Shown here piece after piece: positions 42,084 through 55,000 of a stretch of DNA of 64,000 nucleotides (positions are counted from its first letter, which is position 1; every line of letters begins with the position of its first letter). Under the pieces are notes generated by a model that saw nothing but the letters and a program-made list of their open reading frames with translations, made no database searches and was not told the origin of the DNA. Source of the DNA: Auriscalpium vulgare. Taxonomy: Eukaryota > Basidiomycota > Agaricomycetes > Russulales > Auriscalpiaceae. The stretch spans positions 1 through 64,000 of the forward strand of contig JAHBBC010000004.1 of assembly GCA_019915015.1 (NCBI GenBank), read 5' to 3'. Position numbers and translations under genes: made by a program.

Positions 42084-44338
42084 TTACACATGGTGAGGGT
42101 CGTGAAGGAGATCGTCGAGATAGGATATATAGTTTTGTATTGTGGCTCCGGCTTCGGATCCCAGCTGATCCACCTGGTCCCACCTGTCCCAGTCTCGAAA
42201 AGCAGCGTCGGTTCGTTGAAGAAGATCAACACGCAACATAGTCTCCGCCAATGTTTCACCGGCTGTGGGAAATTTAGCTAAACGACAAACAAGATATGTT
42301 CGACGGAACGCACTGAATACTCGCGGCTGCTGCCAGATCAACGTTCTCGCCCTCCAACGAAGGAGAAGAGTTCGGTCTAGTGCGCGTCATGCGTCGGTTT
42401 CGTCACAGGAACTTCGAACTCACCGTATCCGTCGAGGTTCTCCATCGGCTCGGGCTCATTTCCTGGCACCGGTCCTGGCTCTGTCACCGCGCTCGTCAGT
42501 AATTCGGACGGGCAGGCTCACAGCGCAACTCACCATATTCAACGAGGCCCGCCCTCGGCTGGAGCTCCTTTACTGGCTCCAGGCCCGTCTCTGCCACCGC
42601 GTTCGTCAGCGGTCCTCGCGCGCAGGCCCCCATTGCAACTCACCGAGCTCAGGTACGTCGTCCATCACGATGTCCTGCACGCCTTCTCCATCGCGTAATG
42701 GGTTCGTGGCCACCGAGGCGGTCGTGCCTGCACCCGGGTCTGACAAAGTGGCAATGAGCGAACGTCATTGCACGGCGCGTGCGACCGACCTGGCTGTTCG
42801 GTCAAAGCGCGCTCTCCCGAGTGTGAGGCATGGGCAGCGCTGGTTTCCGCGATACCTTTGGGTTCAACGGCTGCTCGGGATGATGAGAGACGGGGACGCG
42901 CAAGGATGCACGATACGATACTGACCACGCCGTTTGCCTCTCGCCCGATCCGTGAGGTCGGTAGAGGTCGCGCCGGTGGAGTTGCCTTCGGGCGGATCAA
43001 CTGTACGAACAGGCGATTGAGGTTAATGCGCCAGAACAGTAAGACATCACGGACCTCGCGCGTTGCGACCGCTGTCCAGACCTTCCATGTCCGGAGACGT
43101 GCGCGGCTCTGCATGCGGTGTTAGTATGTTTAAAGCGTGCAATGTAAGCACGTACCGTTCGCCTCGCCTTTGAACCCAAGCGAAAACAAGAACGGCGGCG
43201 GCACCAGCGGGGGATCGCCTGTCGGGTCGTCCATGGGGTGCGGAAGCTGTGTGGCGGGCCCGTCGCTTATGAACACCGCGCCGAGGGAACGCCCAGAAGC
43301 GGAGGTACACGCCAACGCACCTCTCCTTGCGCGTTGCGACCGCTGTCCAGACCTTCCTTTTCCGGGGACGTGCCTGACTCTGCATGCGGTGTTAGATCGT
43401 CTTACTGGTGTTATACAATGTAAGTACGTACCGTTCGCCTCGCCTTTGAACCCAAGCGAAAACAACAACGGCGGCGGCACCAGCGGGGGATCGTCTGTCG
43501 GGTCGTCCGCGGGGTGCGGAAGCTGTGTGGCGGATCCGTCGCCTATGAACACCGCGCCGCGGGAACGACCAGAAGCGGAGGTACAAGTCAACGCACCTCT
43601 CCTCTCTCAACGAGGTTATGAATCTCATCCATCACGATGTCCGGCACGCCTTCACCACCGTGCGCTGCATTCGCAGCCACCGATGCAGTCGGGCCTGCAC
43701 CAGGGTCTGATAATGGCAATGAGCGAGCGTCCTTGCACGACGCATGTGACCCACCTGGCGGTTCGGTCGCAGTGCTCGCTCCTGATTTTGAGGCATGGGT
43801 GGCGCCGGTTCCTGCGATGCCCTCGAGTTGAACGGCTGCTCGGATGATGAGAAACCTGCACGAGCAATGATGGACGGCGCGAAACTCACCGCGCCCTTCG
43901 GCACTCGCCCGGTCCATGAGGTCAGGAGAGGTTGCGCCGGTGGGGTTGCCTTCGATGACTTTGACTGTGCGAACAGGTGATTCAGTTTAGTGCGCCAGAA
44001 GAGCAGCATGTCACGGACCTTGCCCGTGGTCACCGTTGTCCAGGCCTTCCTTGTCTTGCGACGTGCTCGTCTCTGCCCTTGGTGTTAGATCGCCCAAAAT
44101 TTGGTTTATCCAATGTAAGGACGTACCGTTCCCGTCGCCTTTAAACTTAAGCGAAAAGAGGAATGGAGGGGCCACCAGCTGGGGATCGCCTGTGGGATCG
44201 TCCATGGTGGGAGTAGAGACGCGCGCAAGCCGTGTGGCGGTCCGCCGCTTATGAACACCGCGCCGTGGGAACACGCGGAAGCGGAGGTACCTACACGCCA
44301 ACGCACCTCCCTTCCACTCTATCCTCTCCGCTGTAACC
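42084..44338 (-). CDS. Uncharacterised gene with tandemly duplicated exon modules
   Basis: Three homologous exons encode MDDPTGDPPLVPPPFLFSLG-type sequence followed by FKGEANG (near 43180, 43470 and 44150). Two encode VRDMLLFWRTKLNHLFAQ-type sequence, followed by SDPGAGPTASVAAN and GVPDIVMDE (near 44030-43600 and 43060-42660). Two or three short exons end in a Tyr-Gly codon pair at a GTGAGTT donor (near 42650, 42530 and 42410). The terminal exon reads LRVDLLQRTDAAFRDWDRWD to 42084. DNA identity between copies is high, so the duplications are recent. Whether this is one long gene or several broken ones cannot be told by eye. Confidence 0.4.
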
Positions 44339-44560
44339 ATGGCTGCCATAGAAGAGCACGGCGAGTTCAACAGACGTGTGGCGCGCATTGTCGAAGCGGC
44401 GAAGAAGCTGCAAGAGTTAGGGCCCCTCCCTCTGTCTTCCTACCTCCAGAACCTCGCCCGTGAAGTGGTATGTATGATCCTACGGACTCCGGGGTATGCT
44501 AATGCATTTGCACAGACAGAAACAGTCCAGTACCAGAACAATGCCGAGCCCTGTCTGTCA
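44339..44560 (+). pseudogene. First exon of a helical-protein gene cut by KDZ copy 2
   Basis: MAAIEEHGEFNRRVARIVEA runs to YLQNLAREV at a GTATGT donor, matching exon 1 of the gene at 41212. The following exon is at most a few tens of bases before the KDZ element begins near 44570, and no continuation was recognised beyond it. Confidence 0.45.
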
Positions 44561-44724
44561 TTAAGGTAAACTTTGGCCTACTAGAGTAGCAAATCGAAAG
44601 TATCAATACCAACTGAATGTAGAACTTTACTATGTGCCTGCAATAACATCTACTTTGGTGGGGCTCTATAGGCGGCGTAGTAATCACTTTGCTCTACTTT
44701 CCAGGCCTCGGGATGGGTACTGTA

Positions 44725-46450
44725 GTGAGTAATTCACATAGTATTTACTTTTATCCGCGCGGGACGCTCACAAAGTGTTTACCTTCCGTCTGCAGTATTT
44801 ACTTCCACTCGTATATTCAGGCCGGGCCCTGCACGGGCAGTGTTTACTTTTGCCTGCGTGCGGTCCCGCGCCGCGCTCACATAGTGTTCAATTTCGATGG
44901 GATCTCCCAGTAAGTGTTTACTTTCGCTGGGATCTCCCAGTATTAACTTCCGCTCGGATATCCAGGCCAGGCCCTGCGCGCGCAGTATTTACTCTACCCG
45001 CGTGCGGTCCCGCGCTGCGCTCATATAGTATTCACTTTCGATGGGATCTCCCAGTAAGTGTTTACTTTCGCTGGGATCTCCCAGTATTCACTTCCGCTCG
45101 GATATCCAGGCCGCGCGCAGTATTTACTCTTGCCCGCGTGCAGTCCCGCGCCGTGCTCACATAGTATTCACTTTCGATGGGATCTCCAAGTAAGTGTTTA
45201 CTTTCGCTGGGATCTCCCAGTATTCACTTCCGCTCGGATATCCAGGCCAGGCCCTGCGCGCGCAGTATTTACTCTAGCCCGCGTGCGGTCCCGCGCCGCG
45301 CTCACATAGTATTCACTTTCGATGGGATCTCCCAGTAAGTGTTTACTTTCGCTGGGATCTCCCAGTATTCACTTCCGCTCGGATATCCAGGCCGCGCGCA
45401 GTATTTACTCTTGCCCGCGTGCAGTCCCGCGCCGTGCTCACATAGTATTCACTTTCGATGGGATCTCCAAGTAAGTGTTTACTTTCGCTGGGATCTCCCA
45501 GTATTCACTTCCGCTCGGATATCCAGGCCGCGCGCAGTATTTACTCAGTATTCACTTCCGCTCGGATATCCAGGCCAGGCCCTGCGCGCGCAGTATTTAC
45601 TCTAGCCCGCGTGCGGTCCCGCGCCGCGCTCACATACTGTACCATTTCGGAGATAGGCTCGCGGGGGTCAGCCTGTGACCATAAATTCCATATGCTCGTT
45701 CGGCTGGAAGTGCTCGCGGGACAGCGGGACCTGTGACCGAGCAAAAAATATGCTCGATCACATGATGTTAACTTCCGGCGGGGTGGCAGTGCACTAGTAA
45801 GCGCTGGGGTACAATTCTTGTGATCTCGACAGTCAACATCACGAGAATTGTACCCCAGCGCCTAACCGTCAACTGGACATTCGTGCAACTGGCGCCAAGT
45901 ACGTGCACATGCTCGCAACTTACTGTGACCTGTGACCAAGTGCGAAATATGCTCTGCTCGCGGGCCCCTGTGACCTGTGACCCGAGCATGTCTCCGAAAT
46001 GGTACAGTAGTATTCACTTTTCGATGGGATCTCCCAGTAAGTGTTCACATTTGATGGGATCTCCCAGTATTAACTTCTGCTCGGATATCCAGGCCAGGCC
46101 CTGCGCACGGTCCCGCGCCGCAATCACATAGTGTTTACTTTCGCCCCAATACCACTCGGCTGTTCAGGCCAGGCTTGTCCGCGTAGTATTCACTCTTGCC
46201 TGCGCGCGGTCCCCCACCTCGATCACATGGTGTTTACTTTGAATTGGATCCCCCAGAATTCACTTCTACCCGGATATTCATGCCAGACCCTATGCGGTAG
46301 TATTTATTATTGCCTGCGCGCCATCTGGCGCTGCAATCACATAGTATTTACTTTTGGACCACTCGACTTGTCGAGATCGGCAGACGGAAGTATATACTCT
46401 TTGTGGGCTCGGGAAATGCGAAGTTCACGTAGAGTCCGCACAGTGTTTAC
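44725..46450 (+). repeat. Left subterminal array, AGTATTYACT / AGTGTTTACT motifs
   Basis: Many copies of AGTATTTACT, AGTATTCACT and AGTGTTTACT, mostly followed by pyrimidine-rich bases. Between 44900 and 45620 they form units of 136 and 145 bp that alternate, giving a 281-bp higher-order repeat with GATGGGATCTCCCAGTAAGT and CGCTCGGATATCCAGGCC blocks. To the right (45650-46000) the array is interrupted by TGTGACC-type repeats and a short inverted pair around 45800-45860 (GCGCTGGGGTACAATTCT). Confidence 0.85.
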
Positions 46451-46841
46451 TATGTGCTACTCAGACAGACGAAGTTAAATGCAACCTTTATCATTGACGC
46501 GCGAGAGTCGAGAGTACAGTGGGTAGCAAAGAAAGGGCTACGCAACAGAACATACACAGATATGCAGTGCGTTGAGCACCGAGAGAAGCAGGCGTACAAA
46601 GACGGCGTGTTGAGCGCCGAGCAGTACCGTATCAGGGGAACCAGGAAAAAGCGACATGTTGAACGCCGCACAACCGAGCAATAATACTCCGGGACGAATA
46701 CTCCGGGACGCGTGTTGAAGCACCAGCACGGGTCGTAACAACTGGGTATCTTGAATAATCGTGCACCGTCGCATTAGGCGGCGAGACGTGCTGATTTGCG
46801 CGGCGCTGACTTGCCCGTTGATTTGCGCCTGGTTGTGACCG
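46451..46841. other. Spacer inside KDZ copy 2
   Basis: Only short frames of unlikely composition; nothing supported. Confidence 0.4.
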
Positions 46842-49456
46842 TCAGCAAATGTATTCCATCACAATATGAAGGACAAACTTCTTTTCAGGCGACTTGATCT
46901 CTCCGGAGGAGTCCGCAGATCGCTTCTTCCCGGCGTGAGTTTCTTCCTCAAGCACCAGGCTCTCGCTGACTGCCGGTTGCTTGTTCTGCAAGCGTGAGAC
47001 GAGATTGTCTGCGACCCACAATACATCCTCCAGCGCCGATTCCCATTCCCGTTGCTCCGTCACTGACATCGTTGCGCCGTACCAGAAGCAGAGGGAAAAC
47101 AGCACGAGCCCAAAGCCAGTGCGCCCACCTTTCATGCAGCTCTGCCACTCCTCGGAGGGACGCGCCTGTCTCTTCAATGGCCATTTTGCACCACGCCACT
47201 CCGGCTGGAGACCTATCCACCACATCCGCCAGTTGTCGGCATAGGCGTCGACGTCGAGGATGACGGGGGCTTCGAATAATCGCGGCTGCGAATCCAGCGG
47301 CTAACTTCGGTGGGGCGACTGCCCGTACTCGACAGCTGGAAGTTCTTTCCCTGAGAGAAGGTTCGGATATCAGTTGCTGATTGATAAGGCGAAATTGACA
47401 CGCACCTTGCCAGAGGGAAATCCCATCAGGTCCTCAATCGCGACCCATCTTTCTACCAGCGTCGTCCACCCGTTGTCGCCATCAATCGCCTCCAGGAGAT
47501 ACTCATATTCGGTGATTAGCCATGCTGGCCAGCGTGGGCGGTCTTCTGCGGATGTCGTATCCGGAGTGGCGCTCTCGGACGGTGTCATTTCGTCAATGAG
47601 TGGTACAGCCGCGGGGAGGGTCGTAGGAATGGCGGCATCAGGTGAAGTGGATGCCGGAGGAAGCGCGTCGTCAGCGGCCAACGAAGAGCTGCCATGGATA
47701 TGGGAAGAGTTGGACTCAGGCTCTTGGTGCGCCGTCGTCGTCGCTATGCTCGATGTCTGCGCAGGTGCGATAGTCGTCGGAGCACTAGCGCCAGATGAAT
47801 GAGGTGGGACTTCCGCGTCTGCGGACTGCCGGCCTAGTTCATCACCGGCGCCGGGCTCTGCGCTGTCGACTTGGCGCTCGTCGTCAACTCTGGTCAACGC
47901 ATTGTCAGCATCTCTCATTGCACAAACACCAGAGACACTCACGAAGGCTGTTCTTTGGACTTGATCCTTTCGGAGTGCCGCGGTGGTCCGGTCTCCAGAG
48001 CCAGAGCAGCAAGCTTCTCGCGCTGGATGGCTCTATCAGCCGCCGCTTTCTCCTCAACTGTTTGCGGCTTGTCTGAAGGTAAAACGCCGGCATCTCTCAG
48101 CAACTGCTGATTCCTCTCGATGTTAGCAAAACGTTGTTGCTCGTACGCCGTCCGCTTTGGAGGTGCCGTCACAATGGGAGCAGGTTCGACATCCTCGATT
48201 CTGTCGGCCTCGTAGTCATCGATGTCGGCCTCTTCCTCAGATGTCGCCTCATCGCTGGCCTCCGTGGACTTCCTGCGCTTTGCTTTCGACCGCTGCCTCT
48301 TCCCAGATGACTGATGAACTGGCGCTTTGTCATCGGCCGACGCATTAGACGACTGCGCGGAGTCAGGGACGGAGGACTGCGCTGTGTCGGACGACGTCAC
48401 GGTTTTGGGTTCCGATGCACCCGCAGCCGCACTGGACACTGTATTGCCAATATTTGCTGAATATGAGGTGAGCTCATTACTCCTTGTCGAATAAATGGAC
48501 ACGACTCACGATACACGCTACGCAGAAAAGTGCGGAACGGCTGCTCGACCTTTTCCTTGAATTCTGGGTACATGGTGGCGAAGTTGCGACCATCTTCAAG
48601 GCGCGTGTGGAGTCTGGATTGATTGCGGTGAGCACGCACACATAGATAGTATATTCTTCACTACTGACGCGTATGAAATGATCTTGCCATCGCCATCAGG
48701 CGACGGCCCGCCGACAAGCATCGTACAGGTCCAGTTCGTCAAGTCGTTAACCTGGCTAACGGCCAACGCCAACGTATCCGGCAACATCTCCACATTCCTG
48801 GGGAAGCAAATGGTGAGCTGCTCGGCTATCCTGCTATACGAACACGCACTTACCGTCGAACGGCTGCCTCATCCGACTTGTCCTCCACCTCATCGCCCTC
48901 ACGCGCCGCCTTGACGGCTGCGCGGACGTCCTCTGGCTCCTCCGCTAACAGTTGCTTACACTTTTCGTTCTGGAAGGCGAGCTTGCGATCGTCGTTAGGT
49001 ACTTCGCCCTCAGGAAGGTCGGCAATGTGTTTCGCCCACGCGTCGTCAACCAGAGGCTTCAGCCTCTTCCAGTAGAGCTGTTGGAAGATTTGATGCTCCG
49101 GCTTTTTGCGAGGCGCCTTTGCGGCCAGATTGAGAATACCGCCGCGTCGGCGAGTGCTGGCACGGACGGTATCGCGTGAGTTGTTGTTGAACCATTGCCT
49201 GATGCGCTTTAAAATGCATAGATGAGTATTATGACGCACTCCATGGTGTGAATGAATTACTGACCTTGTGGATGTCCGGGCATCCTTTGACAGCTGGCTT
49301 CGTAGACCCATCCATCGTCTCCGGAAATGCGAGGAACCATTCTGAGTAGAACTTCGGCCAAAGCTCCTTCACAACAAGCGAGCCCTTTGCCTGAGCCTCC
49401 TTGTACTCAGCAAGGTGCGCGAGCAGCCATTCGCTCTGCTCAGCAGTGGCCCACAT
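46842..49456 (-). pseudogene. Large Ser/Thr/Pro-rich protein of the KDZ element, copy 2, frameshifted
   Basis: Begins MWATAEQSEWLLAHLAEYKE at 49456, then LWPKFYSEWFLAFPE, a QWFNNNS segment, TCTMLVGGPSPDGDGKI, LEDGRNFATMYPEF, a long acidic/basic and Ser/Thr/Pro linker, LITEYEYLLEAIDG, RPTEVSRWIRSRDYSK, WWIGLQPEWRG and FSLCFWYG. Each has its counterpart in the same order in the gene at 12241. Between RDYSKP and the next segment the frame changes by one base at a run of five G (47265-47269). Either the run lost or gained a base or an unseen splice restores the frame. The last exon ends EYIC. Confidence 0.68.
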
Positions 49457-49634
49457 GTCGATGCAAGGAGGAGCAAGAGGACGCGTGCAAATGGTGGAGA
49501 AAGGGAAGTTTTCACTCAGCTACTCCGCCATCAGACCCGTACTGAGCTCCGCCAATTTTACTATGTCCCCTAGATCCATTTTACTTTCAGGAGTCCCGGC
49601 CGAGGGGACCGTGCGTGAGACGCGCGCGTTGCCT

Positions 49635-49642
49635 TATATAAA
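49635..49642 (+). promoter_or_regulatory. TATA box of the viroplasmin-like gene
   Basis: TATATAAA about 72 bp before the ATG at 49714, inside the 258-bp region between the two divergent genes. Confidence 0.5.
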
Positions 49643-49713
49643 GCGCGATCGGCACCTCGATCACTATCGTCTGCCCCATCACCCCGCCCCCCAGCGACGT
49701 GCTGCGACATACG

Positions 49714-50538
49714 ATGACTTCATTTCCTCCGCCCTCCAGCACTCCCAACGCCTCAGGTGCGTCTCTCAATTTTTAATTCCTCAATGTGTGTGCTCATTTT
49801 GCCACCCAGTTACCGAGGGTCTCCCGCCCGATGAGCGCCTCCCCAGCTACACGGAGGTGTTCGTCCCCGGCGCGAGAGCATACTATGTGATCCTGGATGG
49901 CAAATATCGTGGGATATACACTAACTGGTATGTTTCCCGCTCGTGCTGTCGTTTTCCATGCGTCTCATACTACGCCATGCTCCAGGGCTGTCGTTGGGTC
50001 CATTCTTCCCATCATCAAAGCCAATCATCGCAAGGTGTTCTCGTTCCACGATGCCGAAGAAGCTCTCCGGGAGTCCGATGTTGCCGTGGCCATAGTGACT
50101 GCCCATCTTGCAGGTCTGTCGGTCAACAGCGGCGATCAAGTCAAAGCGCCGGTCCAGCCTAAAGCTCCTGTCAATCCCGGAGCGCACGAGAGTGACGCAT
50201 CCTCCACGGTCTTGCAGCCTGCGCAACGCAGCGCCATAGCTGGTCCACTGCCCGCAGTGGCAACACAGCCAGCTCTGCCGTTGCCTCTGCTTTCGAGTGG
50301 CGAGCTTATCGCGCTTATCGCCTCTTCTGCGGATATTGGTAAGACCTTGTTCCCAATGCTCGGCGCCCATGTGCTCATTTCTTATCAGAAGAAGGCCGGG
50401 AAGAGTATCTCAAAGGACGCGGCGGTCGCCCTGCCGGTGGTGGTTGGCCCTACCTCGCAGTCGCTCGTGGACGCAAGCGTGGAATCTTTGCCAATTCGTG
50501 AGCCGCGATCACACCCTCTGACACCGATCGTACTCTGA
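49714..50538 (+). CDS. RNase H1 N-terminal/viroplasmin-like protein, copy 2
   Basis: Exons 49714-49756, 49810-49927 and 49986-50538. The fold signature is RAYYVILDGKYRGIYTNW, then AVVGSILPIIKANHRKVFSF and HDAEEALRESD. The tryptophan codon is split TG|G by the second intron, exactly as in copy 1. The rest is Ala/Pro/Val-rich and probably disordered, unlike the Pro/Arg/Gln-rich tail of copy 1. In RNase H1 this domain binds RNA/DNA hybrids; no RNase H catalytic domain follows here. The frame is intact. Confidence 0.65.
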
Positions 50539-51123
50539 CAATACGACCGCCAACAGGCCTGAAGCCAGCGCACTTGTTATTGGATATCCTGGGTTCTTGT
50601 CGAGGGGCTTTCGTACGGTCGGTGCGGCCCATCTGTGGCTACTTGATCATCCGCAGTAGATACATTCTCCGTCGTTAAATAGAATGAATCATGCTCTTGT
50701 TTTGGTTGGCATATATCAGATTGGTGTGAACATAAGATTTATTGCGTCCAATCGTGTGTGATTGCAACGAGTGGTGTTGAACGCGCACTTTGGACAGGCG
50801 TATCAGGCGTTAGAGGTGTCTCAAACATCTTGTTCACTCAGCAGCGAGACGAATGAGCCGATCTACGACTTCTGGCAACGACATATATAATGTATATACA
50901 TGCCCTACTGTACTAGAGGACTGCGATTGCTGACGATGTGAAGTAGTGGAGAGATCGTGCATATGTTGTGTGAGGAGTAGCTTGACGCGCTGTTCTTGGC
51001 TTGCACGCCTTTCTTGGCTTGCGCGCCTTCACTCTGACCTCCACTCATACCTCTGTGCCTCTTCCTCACTGCTCATCCCCACACCGTTTCCCAGTCACCG
51101 TCGTCTCGTCATAATTTCACTGA
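50539..51123. other. Spacer inside KDZ copy 2
   Basis: No supported gene; probably 3' and 5' flanking DNA of the two neighbours. Confidence 0.45.
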
Positions 51124-51870
51124 ATGCCTGACAAAGTTGATCGACGGCGGGAGGACTACATAAGGTGCGTGATCGTCCATGTTGTAGGCCAGGCAACGTA
51201 CTGAGTTCTGCATTTTCTTTCTTTCGTGCAGACATAAAGACCAGCGCCGCGAGTACCAGAAGGCATACAATAGCGTCAAACGTGCAAGTCGCCGTAAGGT
51301 CAGCAAGGAGCAGCGCCTTCGCGTCGAGCATGCACGAAAGATTGTGCGGCACTTCCGTTTGCCTACGTACGTTCTAGCTTTCCTCATAGGCTTCATTTTA
51401 CTCAACAATGAATGCCTAGGCCATTCAGGAGTGATATAGCCTCCATCTCGAAGGACGAAGATCCCCTGCGCACACCGCAAATGCGTCGCCTCGAGGAAGG
51501 TGTCTGGCAAGATTGGACAAACCATCGCGAGGACCTGATGGCAGCCCACGGCGACAATTGGATGCCGCTCTACATTGAAAACGTACGTGTCGCTATCAAG
51601 GAGCAGCTGGAGCATGTCAAAAGATTGCAAGACACCAACACGGCCTCGGAGACGGAGGTCCACGCGCATCGTAGGTTAATCGCGGGCTTACATCAGGAGA
51701 TCGACATCATACAGCATGGTACGGACGTATACGAGGCTTCGCTGTTTGAAGAAATGTTCATTTTCAGCGGTCGAGGGTACGTCTGCCTTTCATTTCTTGT
51801 TCTCATCGACGCTGAATGTCACCGTTGCAGGGTTCGCAGGGCATACTTTCTGCGTGTGTACGGATTCTGA
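51124..51870 (+). CDS. Small basic helical protein of the KDZ element, copy 2
   Basis: Exon 1 MPDKVDRRREDYIR, intron, exon 2 rich in Lys/Arg (YNSVKRASRRKVSKEQRLRV), intron (GTACGTTC...CCTAG), exon 3 with LRTPQMRRLEEGVWQDWTNH, AIKEQLEHVKRLQDTNTASE and AHRRLIAGLHQEIDIIQHGT, last exon ending RVYGF. About 210 residues, largely helical with a basic N-terminal third. No known domain. It precedes the transposase by 150 bp on the same strand, as does its damaged paralogue at 9661-10290. The frame is intact. Confidence 0.62.
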
Positions 51871-52016
51871 TGCAATGTTGATCCCCCATGTGTCTGCCGT
51901 GTCCGCCGTGTCTGCGCCGTGTCCCCTCCGTGCCCGCCATGTCCTCACCGTGCCCGCCCTTGTCTTCAACTCGTAGTAGTGTTATGTAATACATATCCTC
52001 TCTGTGTTGTATCCCC

Positions 52017-55000
52017 ATGCCTGGCCCTCGCCGCAAACGAAAACAAGCCGTTGTTACTGTCACCAGAGCGACTGACGATGCTGACCAGGTGCCGCCGACA
52101 CAAGTCGCCTCCCGACATATCAATATTGCGATTGGCTCAGGCCGCAGGCAAAAGAGGAAGCTCAATCATGCGACTTCTCATCATGTCGAGGATGTCGAGG
52201 TCCCCGCAGCTCCGTCTCTCCATTTTGAACCCCCTCCCGAGCCTGAGGACACCCCAGATTACTTCCCAGACTCTCAGATCGTCCATGTGGAAGATATTGC
52301 GGTACCGCGGCGGCGGCGGCGACGAGGACGGGCGCGTTCTTTCACACAGATTTCTGCCCTCTCGAAACTAATCAAAACTTAGGGTGCGCGCAAACCTATT
52401 GATGCATGGCTCCCATTCCGCTCGCAGTTTGTCGATGAACTGCTCCGTATGGAGGGTCTTGGAGACAACGAAAACCTACCCATCTGCGGTCGCTGCAAGG
52501 CGAAGGACAGAGAGATCCGCTGCGCAAGCTGTATGACAGGGGAGCATTTCTGCAGCAACTGTGTTGTGCTTGAGCATGAGAGGCTTCCCTTTCATCGTAT
52601 TGAGGTGCGTGCTGATTCGCATCAACGCGGCCATTTCATTCTAACAGTCTACACTAGAGATGGAACGGCCAATATTTCGAGAAGTACACGCTCTGCGCTG
52701 CCGGTCAGCGCCTTCAACTCGGCCATGGCGGCGGTATCTGTCCTCATCCCCTCGTCAAAAATACGCCCATGACAGTCATTGACATAAGCGGCATTCACGA
52801 AGTCTACATTGACTTCTGCGAGTGCGGCATCGTTGGCGCCGCACATCACTTCACCCAACTCCTTCGTGCCTCCCTCTGGCCTGCGACTATCGAACGTCCG
52901 CAGACTGCAATTACCCTGCGCACATTGAAGACATTTCATGCTCTCAATCTCCAGAGCAAACTCAATGCGTACGACTTCTGGTGCAGCCTTGTTCGCCTCA
53001 CGGATGGTATTGGTACACGTCCTCCAAAGGTCCGTCAATTAATCATTCTTGCACTTCCTTGCTAACGCATGGCCGTAGTACCGCTACCGAGAATTCATCC
53101 GGGTGGCACGCTTTTATCGAAATGTCCGTGCGCTCAAACGGTCAGCGCGCGGTCATGATCCTGCTGGTATCGAGGCAACGGCACCGGGCGCGCTTGTTGT
53201 GCAGTGCCCGCAGTGCCCGCAGCCCGGCGTAAATATGCCGGACGGCTGGGAAGATGCACCGGACAGTGAGCGGTAGGTCGGCTTCTTTTGCACATCAGCT
53301 ATTACTCATACCTTTCATACAGATGGAAGCACGCTATGTTCTTAGCCATGGACGCGAATTTCAAGATGAAGCTCAAGAATCGCGGTCTCGTCGACACTGA
53401 GCTGTCTCCTGGATGGAGCTACTTTGTCGAGCAAAAGACGTACAGCGCTCACTGCGAGAAGTACCAGCACGAACCAGAGGTACGCAATATCCTTATCTAT
53501 CAATCACGATTGTATTAAGACTGCAATGTAGCCGAAGTACTGTGATTCCAATCACGCCGCGGTCGACAAGGCGAACATGCCGACGCAACGCCGGTTCAGC
53601 ATCAACGGCGTCGGGGCTGTCGTCTGCTCGAGGCACTGCTTTTACCTTCGACATTCTGTTGGGGATCTCCGCTTTGGTGAAAGGTACGTCTATTGTTCTA
53701 AGTCCAAACAGCTTTCATTAACGGCTTGGTAGGTATGCAAGCATGGACTATATGTTGCTATCTGCACTCGCACTGTCTGCGCCGGCCATCAAGACGCTCT
53801 ACATCTCTTATGACATCGCATGCTCGTTCTCAAAGAACTTCCAGACCCGCATGCCGAGATACCCGGTCAATTTCCACATTGATCCGGAGGCCCTGCGACT
53901 TAAGTGGGGTGTTCCGAAGTTTCACCTCATCGCACACGGCCCCAAGTGCCAGACAGAATTCTCGCTCAACAATACGTGGGGAGTGGGGCGCACACATGGA
54001 GAGGGGGTAGAGACGGGGTGGGCAGAGCTCAACGGCTTCGCGTTGAGTACACGCGAGATGACAGGCCCGGCACGTCAAGAGAATCTAGATGATGCGTGCG
54101 GCGGCATCAATTGGCGCAAGACCATATCAATTCGTGAGTGCGACCCTGAATGATAAGAAGCAGTAGCTGATGTCACGCACCACGGAATCTGCAGCGCAAG
54201 CCGTGAAGAAGAGCTTGAAGGTTGCAGTGGAGGCGCTACGCAAGCAGCGCATTGCATTTGATGAATCCTGCGAGAACATCCCGCAGGACACGCAGGAGGA
54301 GTGGACAGAAATGATGCGTGCATATGAAATCGACAAGACGGCGCCGAATCCATACGAGGAGCCGGTTGTTGGTAAGTTCCGCTTCCCCATTTGCATTCCT
54401 CTTATTGATCCGGATCGTCCGCACAGCAATGTCCCTGGTTGATGTGCGCCTTGAACTGGCGGAAGAGGAGGCACGGGAGGCGGTCCAAGGGCAGCTATCG
54501 CCTCACGAGACGACAGCAAGCATGTTCTTGACGGTCGGTTTTGAATTGGAGGAGCAACAGTACGTCGATTCATTGTCGCTATACTAATGCTGCTAACTGT
54601 TGCCCAGACGTCTCGTACGGGAGAAGGCCAAGAGTGTTGCTGCCGGCGCCCGCATTGATCCGGAGGCATCGGAGTCATCAGGAAAGACTCGTCGGAGCAG
54701 AAGAACGCCAAAGGACCGGCACAATAGCGTCGAGAAAGTCGCGCTGCGGGAGAAGCAGGCTGTGCTCCGGCACAGACTCGCATCCTGGCGCCCCATTCAA
54801 CAACTCTACATTCCATGCGTCACTCAATTGCTCTCCAACTCGCAGGACACAGACATTGATGCCTTGGCATTCAACACTACGCCCTCAGCAAGTGATCACC
54901 CTGAGAACGAGGTTCTGTATCTGCCATCGCAGCTCCCGCTTGAGCTGCGTCGCACAGGATGTGTCTCTGGGCTGGCCGACAAGGAGCGACGGCTACGCTT

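Noticed and set aside
44725..46450. A CRISPR-like array
   Set aside because: Units vary in length, there are no unique spacers of even size, and the host is eukaryotic.
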